A stretch of 64,000 bases of DNA from contig NZ_CP072349.1 of NCBI RefSeq assembly GCF_018127965.1, positions 1,678,001-1,742,000 of the forward strand, read 5' to 3'. The notes beneath the pieces were generated by a model. That model was not told the DNA's origin and searched no databases. It worked only from the letters and a program-made list of their open reading frames with translations. This document shows positions 8,437 to 15,107 of this stretch, piece after piece. How positions within the stretch are numbered: the stretch's first letter is position 1; each line of letters starts with the position of its first letter. A program made the translations under genes and the position numbers. The stretch comes from Prevotella melaninogenica (lineage in GTDB: Bacteria; Bacteroidota; Bacteroidia; Bacteroidales; Bacteroidaceae).

Positions 8437-8892
8437 ATGAATGTAGGAGATAAAGTACCAGAGATTCTGGGAACTGACCAGGATGGAAAAGAAATTAAGT
8501 TGAGCGATTATAAAGGACAAAAGATTGTTCTTTATTTCTACCCTAAGGATTCAACATCAGGCTGCACAGCGCAGGCATGCAACCTTCGTGATAACTACAA
8601 GGAGTTAAGAGATAAGGGATATGTGATTATCGGAGCAAGTATACAGGACGAGAAGTCACACAAGAAGTTTATTGAGAAGAACGAACTTCCCTTCCCACTC
8701 ATTGCCGATACCGACTTAAAGCTCGTTGAGACATTCGGTGTTTATGGTGAAAAGAAGATGTATGGTCGCACCTACATGGGTACATTCCGCACTACTTTCA
8801 TCATCAACGAGGATGGTATCATTGAGCGCATCCTCGGTCCAAAGCAAATTAAGACTAAGGATCACGCTGCTCAAATCCTTGCTGAAGACTAA
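8437..8892 (+). CDS. bcp: Thioredoxin-dependent thiol peroxidase (BCP/PrxQ type)
   Basis: This 151-residue peroxiredoxin starts MNVGDKVPEI. The active-site segment STSGCTAQAC has the peroxidatic Cys and, five residues on, the resolving Cys of atypical two-Cys BCP/PrxQ enzymes. The conserved PKDSTSGC and RTTFIINEDG segments are present and the length is normal. It reduces hydrogen peroxide and organic hydroperoxides in the cytoplasm using thioredoxin. The ATG at 8437 is preferred over the upstream in-frame TTG because the promoter -7 box occupies that TTG. It is followed by the TIGR02757 gene on the same strand after a gap of about 130 nt. Confidence 0.95.
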   Translation: MNVGDKVPEILGTDQDGKEIKLSDYKGQKIVLYFYPKDSTSGCTAQACNLRDNYKELRDKGYVIIGASIQDEKSHKKFIEKNELPFPLIADTDLKLVETFGVYGEKKMYGRTYMGTFRTTFIINEDGIIERILGPKQIKTKDHAAQILAED

Positions 8893-9021
8893 GTCTTGCA
8901 ATGGAAGACATAGTAACAGAAAGCCGATAACACGCTCATAATAATAAGAGAACGCCGATAATAAAAGATTCAAAAAACGCTCTCTACTAAAAGAGATGTG
9001 ATAAAAAGAAACGAAACAACT

Positions 9022-9933
9022 ATGTCTAAAGCTCAAGACACAAGCAGTAAGAAAACGAAGACGATAAGCAAAGATAGCAAAAGTCTAAGGAATAAAAAGC
9101 AACCTCACCATTCACTTCCCTCTTCACTTGGAGAGGGAGGGATGGTGAGGTCTTTTTGTAAGGGTATAGAAACAAACTCATTACGAAAAAGACTCCTTAC
9201 CCTTGCTAACAAATATGAAACCTCATCTTTTCTCAATGGCGATCCATCATGGTTTATGCACCAAGTGATTGGCAAAAGGAATCAAGAAACCATCGCTTTT
9301 ATTGCTGCGTGCCTAAGTTATGGTTCACGACAGGTTTTCCTGCCTCGCATACAATATCTGCTCGATTGCTCACGTAGCGAACCCTACGAATGGATTAAAA
9401 CAGGAAAGTACACACTCGACATTCCTAATGACAATCAATGCTTCTATCGTTTGTATACCAATGCTATGATGTGCAACCTCTTCCATGCACTACGAAAGAT
9501 GTATGAGGAGTATGGAGACATGGAGAATTACATTCGCAGCTATGCAAACCTCCAAAAGGGAAGTAAAAAGACAGATACAATTACCGCTATTGAAGCCATT
9601 TGTGACCATTTTTTTAAACATGAAGCCGTAGGAATCGTACCAAAAAACACGAGTTCAAGCTGTAAACGTGTATGTATGTTCCTACGCTGGATGGTTCGAA
9701 CCAACTCTCCAGTAGACCTTGGACTATGGTCTGAACTCATCGACCAACGTTCGCTCATCATCCCTCTTGACACCCATGTTATACAGCAGTCTCTGCAATT
9801 AGGACTCATCACAAGCAAGACTGCTTCTATGTCGGTTGCTCGAAAACTAACCGATAAACTATTAGAGATCTTTCCTGATGACCCTCTAAAAGCTGATTTT
9901 GCACTCTTTGGATATGGAGTAAACCAGAAATAG
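9022..9933 (+). CDS. TIGR02757 (DUF2400) family protein with an N-terminal insertion
   Basis: From about LRKRLLTLANKYETSSFLNG onward the sequence follows the TIGR02757/DUF2400 family, which is related to helix-hairpin-helix base excision glycosylases but has no proven function. The usual family start lies near that point; here it is preceded by about 50 residues rich in Lys, Ser and Thr. Within those, residues SLPSSLGEGG are encoded by an inverted repeat at 9102-9151 that looks like an inserted palindromic element. Start alternatives: GTG at 8998, ATG at 9022 (chosen) or ATG at 9142 inside the palindrome. The C-terminal segment DDPLKADFALFGYGVNQK is typical of the family. Confidence 0.85.
   Translation: MSKAQDTSSKKTKTISKDSKSLRNKKQPHHSLPSSLGEGGMVRSFCKGIETNSLRKRLLTLANKYETSSFLNGDPSWFMHQVIGKRNQETIAFIAACLSYGSRQVFLPRIQYLLDCSRSEPYEWIKTGKYTLDIPNDNQCFYRLYTNAMMCNLFHALRKMYEEYGDMENYIRSYANLQKGSKKTDTITAIEAICDHFFKHEAVGIVPKNTSSSCKRVCMFLRWMVRTNSPVDLGLWSELIDQRSLIIPLDTHVIQQSLQLGLITSKTASMSVARKLTDKLLEIFPDDPLKADFALFGYGVNQK
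9102..9151 (+). repeat. Palindromic element inside the TIGR02757 coding region
   Basis: The arms ACCTCACCAT (9102-9111) and ATGGTGAGGT (9142-9151) pair perfectly, and inner arms TCCCTCT (9117-9123) and AGAGGGA (9132-9138) extend the structure to an 8-nt loop. TCTTTTTG follows, so it also looks like an intrinsic terminator. CCTCACC/GGTGAGG palindromes of this type recur as mobile or REP-like elements in many bacteria and can be translated in frame. Confidence 0.65.
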
Positions 9934-10032
9934 AACAATCATCCCTGTTTGATAACAGACTCAAAGGATAAAGTAAGAACTCGTATTCTTTATTACCTTT
10001 GTAATAAAAATTCAAAGACTCAAAAACTAAAG

Positions 10033-10131
10033 AGGCTTAATTGGACGCTAACTAAGGCTTAATTGGCTTGCAAAAGGTGCCCTTTTGAGGTCTAACTAAC
10101 GCCCTTTTGAAGTCTTATTAAGCACCTTTTA
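10033..10131 (+). repeat. Dispersed repeat family 1, copy B
   Basis: The core includes GCAAAAGGTGCCCTTTTG, ACGCCCTTTTGAAG and ATTAAGCACCTTTT, matching copies at 181-271, 19675-19773 and 54397-54490 (inverted). CAAAAGGTGCCCTTTTG is itself nearly palindromic, and AAAAGGTGC near the left end is repeated inverted as GCACCTTTT at the right end. Weaker similarity to copy C extends about 120 bp further to the right. Confidence 0.75.
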
Positions 10132-10336
10132 AAATGCACTTTCATACAACCCTGATTATAAGATAGTTACAAAAGCAGAACAAAAGGGTGCTTTTTTCTT
10201 AAATATCTGACTTCCTTTACTCTTTTTTTGTAAAGTTATTTCAAACTCACTAAATACTAAAACCAGTTTTCGAAATGGAAAGAAAGGGAGTATGAACAAG
10301 CGAAAATCGGTACTTGAAAACAAATAAAAACAAAAA

Positions 10337-10365
10337 TCCCGACTACGTTATAAACGCAGTCGGGA
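10337..10365 (-). terminator. Intrinsic terminator of the 41-residue peptide gene
   Basis: TCCCGACT (10337-10344) pairs perfectly with AGTCGGGA (10358-10365), with inner CGTT/AACG pairing. On the minus strand the hairpin is followed by ATTTTTGTTTTTATTTG, a strong U tract. It lies about 40 nt after the stop codon of the small gene. Confidence 0.8.
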
Positions 10366-10403
10366 CCTTGTAACTACTCTCAAATTTCTAAATTACTTTT
10401 AAA

Positions 10404-10529
10404 TTAGGCAGAGACGTGATTATTCAAATTAACTGCCTTTGCTACTAATGCTGCAACTACTACAGCTGATAATACTACTGAAATCATAATCTTTTTACCT
10501 TTAATGGGGAACCTTTTTCCCCTGTTCAT
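10404..10529 (-). CDS. Small 41-residue single-span membrane peptide
   Basis: A complete small gene on the minus strand. The ORF begins MNRGKRFPIKGKKIM and continues with about 17 hydrophobic residues (ISVVLSAVVVAALVA), ending in a polar tail NLNNHVSA. The basic N-terminus followed by one membrane span suggests an inner-membrane peptide with its N-terminus in the cytoplasm. It has all the parts of a gene: a -7 box TAACTTTG at 10557-10564, an AGGA ribosome site 10 nt before the ATG, and an intrinsic terminator 40 nt after the stop. The internal Met15 is an alternative start. I do not recognise a family; a toxin-like or regulatory peptide is possible but unproven. Confidence 0.65.
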   Translation of the reverse strand: MNRGKRFPIKGKKIMISVVLSAVVVAALVAKAVNLNNHVSA

Positions 10530-10556
10530 TAATATGTTATCCTTTAATTACGAGTG

Positions 10557-10564
10557 CAAAGTTA
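10557..10564 (-). promoter_or_regulatory. -7 box of the small peptide gene
   Basis: On the minus strand this reads TAACTTTG, a full consensus match, giving a leader of about 20 nt. It is back to back with the helicase promoter at 10692-10699. Confidence 0.7.
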
Positions 10565-10691
10565 GACAAAAACAAAACATCCAACAAAAGATACAAACAA
10601 TAAAGTTAGGAATCTATCTTTTAATTAGCCTGCATCAAGCCGATTGACGTAAATCAAAGAAATATCACTTGCTTTTCTCAAATATTTAAAC

Positions 10692-10699
10692 TAACTTTG
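10692..10699 (+). promoter_or_regulatory. -7 box of the helicase gene
   Basis: TAACTTTG is a full consensus match located 29 nt before the ATG at 10729. Confidence 0.7.
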
Positions 10700-10728
10700 C
10701 CAGCCACAAGCAAAAACGCACAAAAAGA

Positions 10729-12885
10729 ATGGAGAAAAACCAAGAATTACGCAATGCGTGGGACTTTGTTGAACACACTGGGATAAGTATTTTCCTCACA
10801 GGAAAGGCTGGAACTGGTAAAACAACCTTCCTTCGTACACTCAAAGAGCGCAGCAATAAACGAAACATTATTGTTGCTCCTACTGGTGTGGCTGCTATCA
10901 ATGCGGGCGGTATGACGATTCATTCTTTCTTCCAGTTGCCCCTCTCGCCCTTCGTACCTAATACTAACATCAAGAATCGATTTGATTATAGCAAAGAGAA
11001 ACGCAAGATTATGCGTACACTCGATTTGCTTATCATTGACGAGATTAGTATGGTACGGGCTGATGTTCTTGATGCAATTGACTCCGTTTTACGTCGTTTT
11101 CGTGAGCCAGACAAGCCCTTTGGTGGTGTACAACTCCTGATGATAGGCGACTTACAACAGCTTACTCCCGTTGTAACTCCTGAAGAAGAGGAACTATTAC
11201 GACAGTACTATGACACTCCTTATTTCTTTGGTTCAAAGGCATTACGCAGCATTAGCTATGTAACTATTGAGTTAACCCACGTCTATCGACAGCAAGATGA
11301 AACCTTCATCACCTTACTTAATAATATAAGAGAGGGGAAAGTGTCTGCAGATGACCTCCAACGCCTCAACGAAAGATATGACCCAACGTTCCAACCACAG
11401 GAAGGTAGTGATTATATTCGATTGACAACACATAACAGAATGGCGGAAAGCTATAACGAAGACCAACTTCGTAAACTTCCCGCAAAAGCCTATACCTTCA
11501 GCGCAGAAACCGATGGTAACTTCCCTGAATACAACTATCCAACAGACTTCAACCTTACGCTAAAGACGGGTGCGCAGGTGATGTTCATACGTAATGACAA
11601 CAATGGACGTTACTATAATGGACGTATCGGACACATTACTCATGTTGATAATGAGAAGATATACGTTCTATGCCCTGGAGAGAATGAGGAATTTGAGGTT
11701 GAAGTTGAGACGTGGGAGAACACTAAATACACCTTAAACGAGAAAACAAAACAAATAGAAGCAGAGGTGCAGGGTACTTTTAGGCAGTATCCACTGCATC
11801 TGGCATGGGCTATTACCATACATAAAAGCCAGGGACTTACCTTTGAACATGCTATCATAGATGCGCAAGCATCCTTTGCTTCGGGACAGGTATATGTTGC
11901 ACTAAGTCGATGTAAGACCTTAGAAGGTTTGGTTTTGGCATCGCCGATTGGTAATACTGCGATTATAAATGATAATCGTGTAAGTGAGTATATCTCTCAT
12001 CAAACAGAAGAAGCAGAAAAGAGTATCTCCGCTTTACCTGCCTTGAAAGAAGAATACCACCGCCAATTACTTATCGAGTTATTCAACTTCAACGAGATTA
12101 AAACCTATGAAACGACTCTCTTTAGGGTATTAACAGAGTTCTTCTTCAAGTTTACAAAGATAAATGCACTGCATAAGATGGCGCTTACTGACTTAGAGTC
12201 ACGCATCATCCAAGTATCGATGAAATGGGAGAATCTTATCAGAAAGATGACCACCGAGCAACTTCACGAAGAGGATTTCAAGGAGAGAATAAAGAAAGGA
12301 GCGCTCTACTTCCATAGTGAGTTGACCGAAATCTTCAGTAGAATGATAGAGTTGACCAAGGAAGTACAGACAAATAATAAAATAGGTGCTAAACGTTTTG
12401 ACAACGCTTACACTGAACTTAAACAGACTTACCTGGCAAAGCATGATCTGTTAGAAAGCATAATAGAAGATGGTTTCTCGATTACTACCTACCTCACAGC
12501 AAAGCAAGAGGCTATTCTCAACAGTATTTCCGATGGAAACGAGAGAAAAAGAAGAAAGAGAAAGGAAGAGAAAGACAAGCCTAAAGAAAAGAAGATCAGC
12601 ACTTCTGAACAGACATATAACCTCTTCAAAACTGGAAAAAGCGTTGAAGAGATTGCCAAAGAGCGAGGATTGACACAAGGTACAATCCAAGGACATCTCG
12701 TATCTTACATCCTAAATGGAGACATAAAGCTTGAAGAAGTGATTGATGAAAAGAAAATAAATATCATCAAACGGATAATTAAAGCTGTTGGAACAGAGAA
12801 CGGAATGAACCCTATTAAGGAGTTGTGCCCTTCAGATATAACCTATAATGACATACGATTAATTATGAAAACAATGGTAACTTAA
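10729..12885 (+). CDS. PIF1/RecD-like superfamily 1B helicase with C-terminal HTH
   Basis: The protein has 718 residues. Walker A GKAGTGKTT is at 25-33 and the Walker B region reads LLIIDEISMV. The family GDLQQLTPV motif is present, and a UvrD_C_2-type motif HKSQGLTF with VYVALSRC lies near 360-400. The C-terminal part (about 600-715) is rich in Lys/Glu and then contains a helix-turn-helix segment, EEIAKERGLTQGTIQGHLVSY, of the kind found after Bacteroidetes PIF1-like helicases. It is expected to unwind DNA (5'-3' by analogy) in repair or recombination. It is a single-gene unit with its own promoter, opposite the small peptide gene. Confidence 0.9.
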   Translation: MEKNQELRNAWDFVEHTGISIFLTGKAGTGKTTFLRTLKERSNKRNIIVAPTGVAAINAGGMTIHSFFQLPLSPFVPNTNIKNRFDYSKEKRKIMRTLDLLIIDEISMVRADVLDAIDSVLRRFREPDKPFGGVQLLMIGDLQQLTPVVTPEEEELLRQYYDTPYFFGSKALRSISYVTIELTHVYRQQDETFITLLNNIREGKVSADDLQRLNERYDPTFQPQEGSDYIRLTTHNRMAESYNEDQLRKLPAKAYTFSAETDGNFPEYNYPTDFNLTLKTGAQVMFIRNDNNGRYYNGRIGHITHVDNEKIYVLCPGENEEFEVEVETWENTKYTLNEKTKQIEAEVQGTFRQYPLHLAWAITIHKSQGLTFEHAIIDAQASFASGQVYVALSRCKTLEGLVLASPIGNTAIINDNRVSEYISHQTEEAEKSISALPALKEEYHRQLLIELFNFNEIKTYETTLFRVLTEFFFKFTKINALHKMALTDLESRIIQVSMKWENLIRKMTTEQLHEEDFKERIKKGALYFHSELTEIFSRMIELTKEVQTNNKIGAKRFDNAYTELKQTYLAKHDLLESIIEDGFSITTYLTAKQEAILNSISDGNERKRRKRKEEKDKPKEKKISTSEQTYNLFKTGKSVEEIAKERGLTQGTIQGHLVSYILNGDIKLEEVIDEKKINIIKRIIKAVGTENGMNPIKELCPSDITYNDIRLIMKTMVT

Positions 12886-13079
12886 AGACTAAACAACACC
12901 TTTACAATCTTATAAAAAGAGGGATTACCATGCTTTTCAAGATAATCAAACTATCAAAAAACGTCAAAAAAGAAGACCTAATAAAATAAAACAACCTCTG
13001 AGACGTTGTCATACAACATAAAATCCCAGCATAAACCGTACTAAAAAGGAAAGAGTGAGGTTTTCTGAGATTATTTTAT

Positions 13080-13087
13080 TATCTTTG
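13080..13087 (+). promoter_or_regulatory. -7 box of the membrane AraC regulator
   Basis: TATCTTTG, a full consensus match, 25 nt upstream of the ATG at 13113. Confidence 0.7.
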
Positions 13088-13112
13088 TATTAGACAACAA
13101 CACAAATATATC

Positions 13113-14243
13113 ATGATACTAAGTTATGCAACCTCATTGGCGGCTATAATTGCTTCGGCTATATGCTTTGCCATCATTGCATTGATGTATAGGAAGTCCC
13201 CAAGTGGTCCACTCACTTTTAAGCGTAGAATAATTATATTGGACTATGGGCTTCTTCTTCTATATCTTTGCTGCCATTTTTCACGTAGTATAAACGATGA
13301 AACGGAGATTTTATGCGTTCCGTCGATATTATCATTATACCTTCTTTGGGAGTCTTTCCTTATCACATGCACGACATTCAGCAATGGAAAGATTTACAAA
13401 AATAAGTATGCTCTGTTATTCTATAACCTCTTACCGCTATCACTACTTGTCCCACAGATGATATATGCAGCGAATGGAGACATTCATCATTACCAGAATT
13501 ATAGTCAGCTATTAGCTGATCTCCAGCAAACGATGCCAATACAAGCATTAATGCGTATTATCTTTTCAGCAGGTATCCTCTTCTGCAAGCTATTGATGAT
13601 TATAGAGATTGTGACACAACTGATTAAATATAAGCATCAAATTATCGATGAAAACGGAGATCTTAGAGGTATAGCACAACGCAACAAGTTCTATTTAGGG
13701 ACGGGAATACTCCTCATAATGATAACGTTAGGACAGCTTGTTCCGTCTACAATTTACCATGCCTTATTAAAGATTTGCATCATCTTTACTGTCATAGCAA
13801 TCACACGTTCCTACGTGAATCTACATAAACACATTATGATTTTGGAATCAAACAACTATAACAAAGGTAATTCTATCAAAGAAAAAATAGATAAGTGGCT
13901 TCATCAGGACCCATTCCCATTGGCTGATACAGAGCTTACAATGGAGAAGACGGCAGCATCTATAGGAATACAGACCGTAGCTCTCTCCTACTATATCTAT
14001 GAGTTTGCAGGTAAGACATTCCTATCTTGGCAAAGCGAATGTCGTATGATTCATTGCCGTGAGTTACTCAAAAACGATGACAAAAACATCTCAGAAATCG
14101 CATACGAATGTGGTTATAGCGACCTTGCGGCTATGAGTAAAGCCTTCAAAAAGAGGTTCGGAGTAGCTCCGACCATTTATAGGAAGAGGCTTAGCGACAC
14201 TAAAAGACCTCAAAACACAGAATCGCTTGAAGATAAAGTTTAA
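13113..14243 (+). CDS. Membrane-anchored AraC-family transcription regulator
   Basis: This 376-residue protein has about six hydrophobic segments in its first 245 residues and a C-terminal AraC DNA-binding domain (about 265-360). The second helix-turn-helix is clear: ISEIAYECGYSDLAAMSKAF followed by KRFGVAPTIYRKR. Such seven-segment-like membrane AraC proteins are common in Bacteroidetes and are thought to sense an envelope or external signal. The cognate signal and target are unknown. The gene is alone; the nearest downstream gene is glnN after an 860-nt gap. Confidence 0.85.
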   Translation: MILSYATSLAAIIASAICFAIIALMYRKSPSGPLTFKRRIIILDYGLLLLYLCCHFSRSINDETEILCVPSILSLYLLWESFLITCTTFSNGKIYKNKYALLFYNLLPLSLLVPQMIYAANGDIHHYQNYSQLLADLQQTMPIQALMRIIFSAGILFCKLLMIIEIVTQLIKYKHQIIDENGDLRGIAQRNKFYLGTGILLIMITLGQLVPSTIYHALLKICIIFTVIAITRSYVNLHKHIMILESNNYNKGNSIKEKIDKWLHQDPFPLADTELTMEKTAASIGIQTVALSYYIYEFAGKTFLSWQSECRMIHCRELLKNDDKNISEIAYECGYSDLAAMSKAFKKRFGVAPTIYRKRLSDTKRPQNTESLEDKV

Positions 14244-14361
14244 TCGATGAAATGGGCGAAAAATGATGTTTAAAAAGGGTATAAAAGGTAGTTATAATAA
14301 AAAATAAGTCTTATAACAAATATAATTTATTTGCACAGACATCTTTTTCCCACAAAATAAC

Positions 14362-14369
14362 TATCTTTG
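14362..14369 (+). promoter_or_regulatory. -7 box of a candidate small RNA gene
   Basis: TATCTTTG, a full consensus match, with no credible ORF downstream but a strong terminator at 14533-14566. Confidence 0.65.
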
Positions 14370-14375
14370 TATGTC

Positions 14376-14566
14376 AATTAAAGATATTTCTTGAGTAGCA
14401 ATCAAATTACGTTTAAATAGTTATTAGTAAGTTAATAGTCAAATTAAACTAATTAGGATGGTCCTCGTGAGAAGATTGCCTAATGATTTTTTGAGTCAAA
14501 TAATTTTTTGAGTTATTTAGTTAAGTGGCTGAGTGTATGTCTGCGTGAGCAGATATACACTTTTTT
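14376..14566 (+). ncRNA. Candidate ~190-nt small RNA
   Basis: A consensus promoter at 14362-14369 and a strong intrinsic terminator at 14533-14566 delimit a transcript of about 190 nt. Inside, 14452-14484 can form a hairpin with ATTAGG/CCTAAT at its base and CGTG at its tip. Only trivial ORFs exist (7 and 17 codons, without good ribosome sites). Length and architecture would suit a housekeeping RNA such as 6S, but I could not draw a convincing 6S-like closing stem, so the class is left open. Confidence 0.5.
14533..14566 (+). terminator. Intrinsic terminator of the candidate small RNA
   Basis: Twelve base pairs (14533-14544 with 14549-14560, one G-U pair) enclose a GTGA tetraloop and are followed directly by TTTTTTC. 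Confidence 0.85.
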
Positions 14567-14730
14567 CTTTTCTATAGTTTGAGTCGACAAACCGCGTGGT
14601 TTCATAAGAACTTCACGCATAAACAATTCTTTAGCAGCCTACCTTATAATTCACAATGAGGCAAATACAGTTCCCCCTACCACCTTTATTCATTGTATTA
14701 TAGTTCGTCCCATGTCGCGTTCTTGGTAAA

Positions 14731-14840
14731 CACCAACTGTGCGGAGCATGAGCACCAACAGTGCGGAGCATGAGCACCAACAGTGCGGAGCATGAGCACC
14801 AACCGTGCGAAGCACTAACACCATTCGTGCGGAGGGTTAA
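14731..14840 (+). repeat. Five tandem 22-bp units of repeat family 2
   Basis: Five head-to-tail units of exactly 22 bp, each starting CACCA; units 2 and 3 are identical and unit 1 differs by one base (CACCAACAGTGCGGAGCATG is the typical first 20 bases). Units 4 and 5 have drifted. The same unit occurs at 4796-4861, 27148-27213, 37793-37858 and 57955-57998. Confidence 0.85.
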
Positions 14841-15068
14841 ACACCTTATAATATACAACTAAGATGAAAGGCATTTGTTGTTAACAAAGAGTTGTATAGC
14901 CCAAAACAAAATGGCATTATTGGATTAAGAGGCACCCTTTATCAAAGACAATAGGAATGAAAAGAGCACAACTATCAGCTTTAAAGTACAATTTTGATTA
15001 AAAATTATTAGGCTGTAATAATAGAGAATAATATCCTTAAATACTTTGCCAGATAATCTGAAAATAAC

Positions 15069-15076
15069 TAATTTTG
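15069..15076 (+). promoter_or_regulatory. -7 box of glnN
   Basis: TAATTTTG, a full consensus match, 31 nt upstream of the ATG at 15108. Confidence 0.65.
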
Positions 15077-15107
15077 CAGATAGAACTTTCATTATAAGAC
15101 AAAAGAT

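Larger units (their letters stand above)
9934..10403. other. Gene-free stretch downstream of the TIGR02757 gene
   Basis: It holds copy B of repeat family 1 (10033-10131 and flanks) and the minus-strand terminator at 10337-10365 that belongs to the small gene at 10404-10529. A TACCTTTG-like box near 9990 leads to no ORF. Confidence 0.6.
14244..15107. other. Gene-free stretch before glnN
   Basis: It holds a candidate small RNA (14376-14566), five 22-bp repeat units (14731-14840) and the glnN promoter (15069-15076). The 75-codon minus-strand ORF over 14631-14858 is only a translation of the repeat array. The rest (14570-14725, 14845-15060) shows nothing recognisable. Confidence 0.7.

Noticed and set aside
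14631-14858. 75-codon minus-strand ORF rich in Cys, Leu and His
   Set aside because: It is a translation of the 22-bp repeat array; 22 is not a multiple of three, so the frame has no constant meaning.
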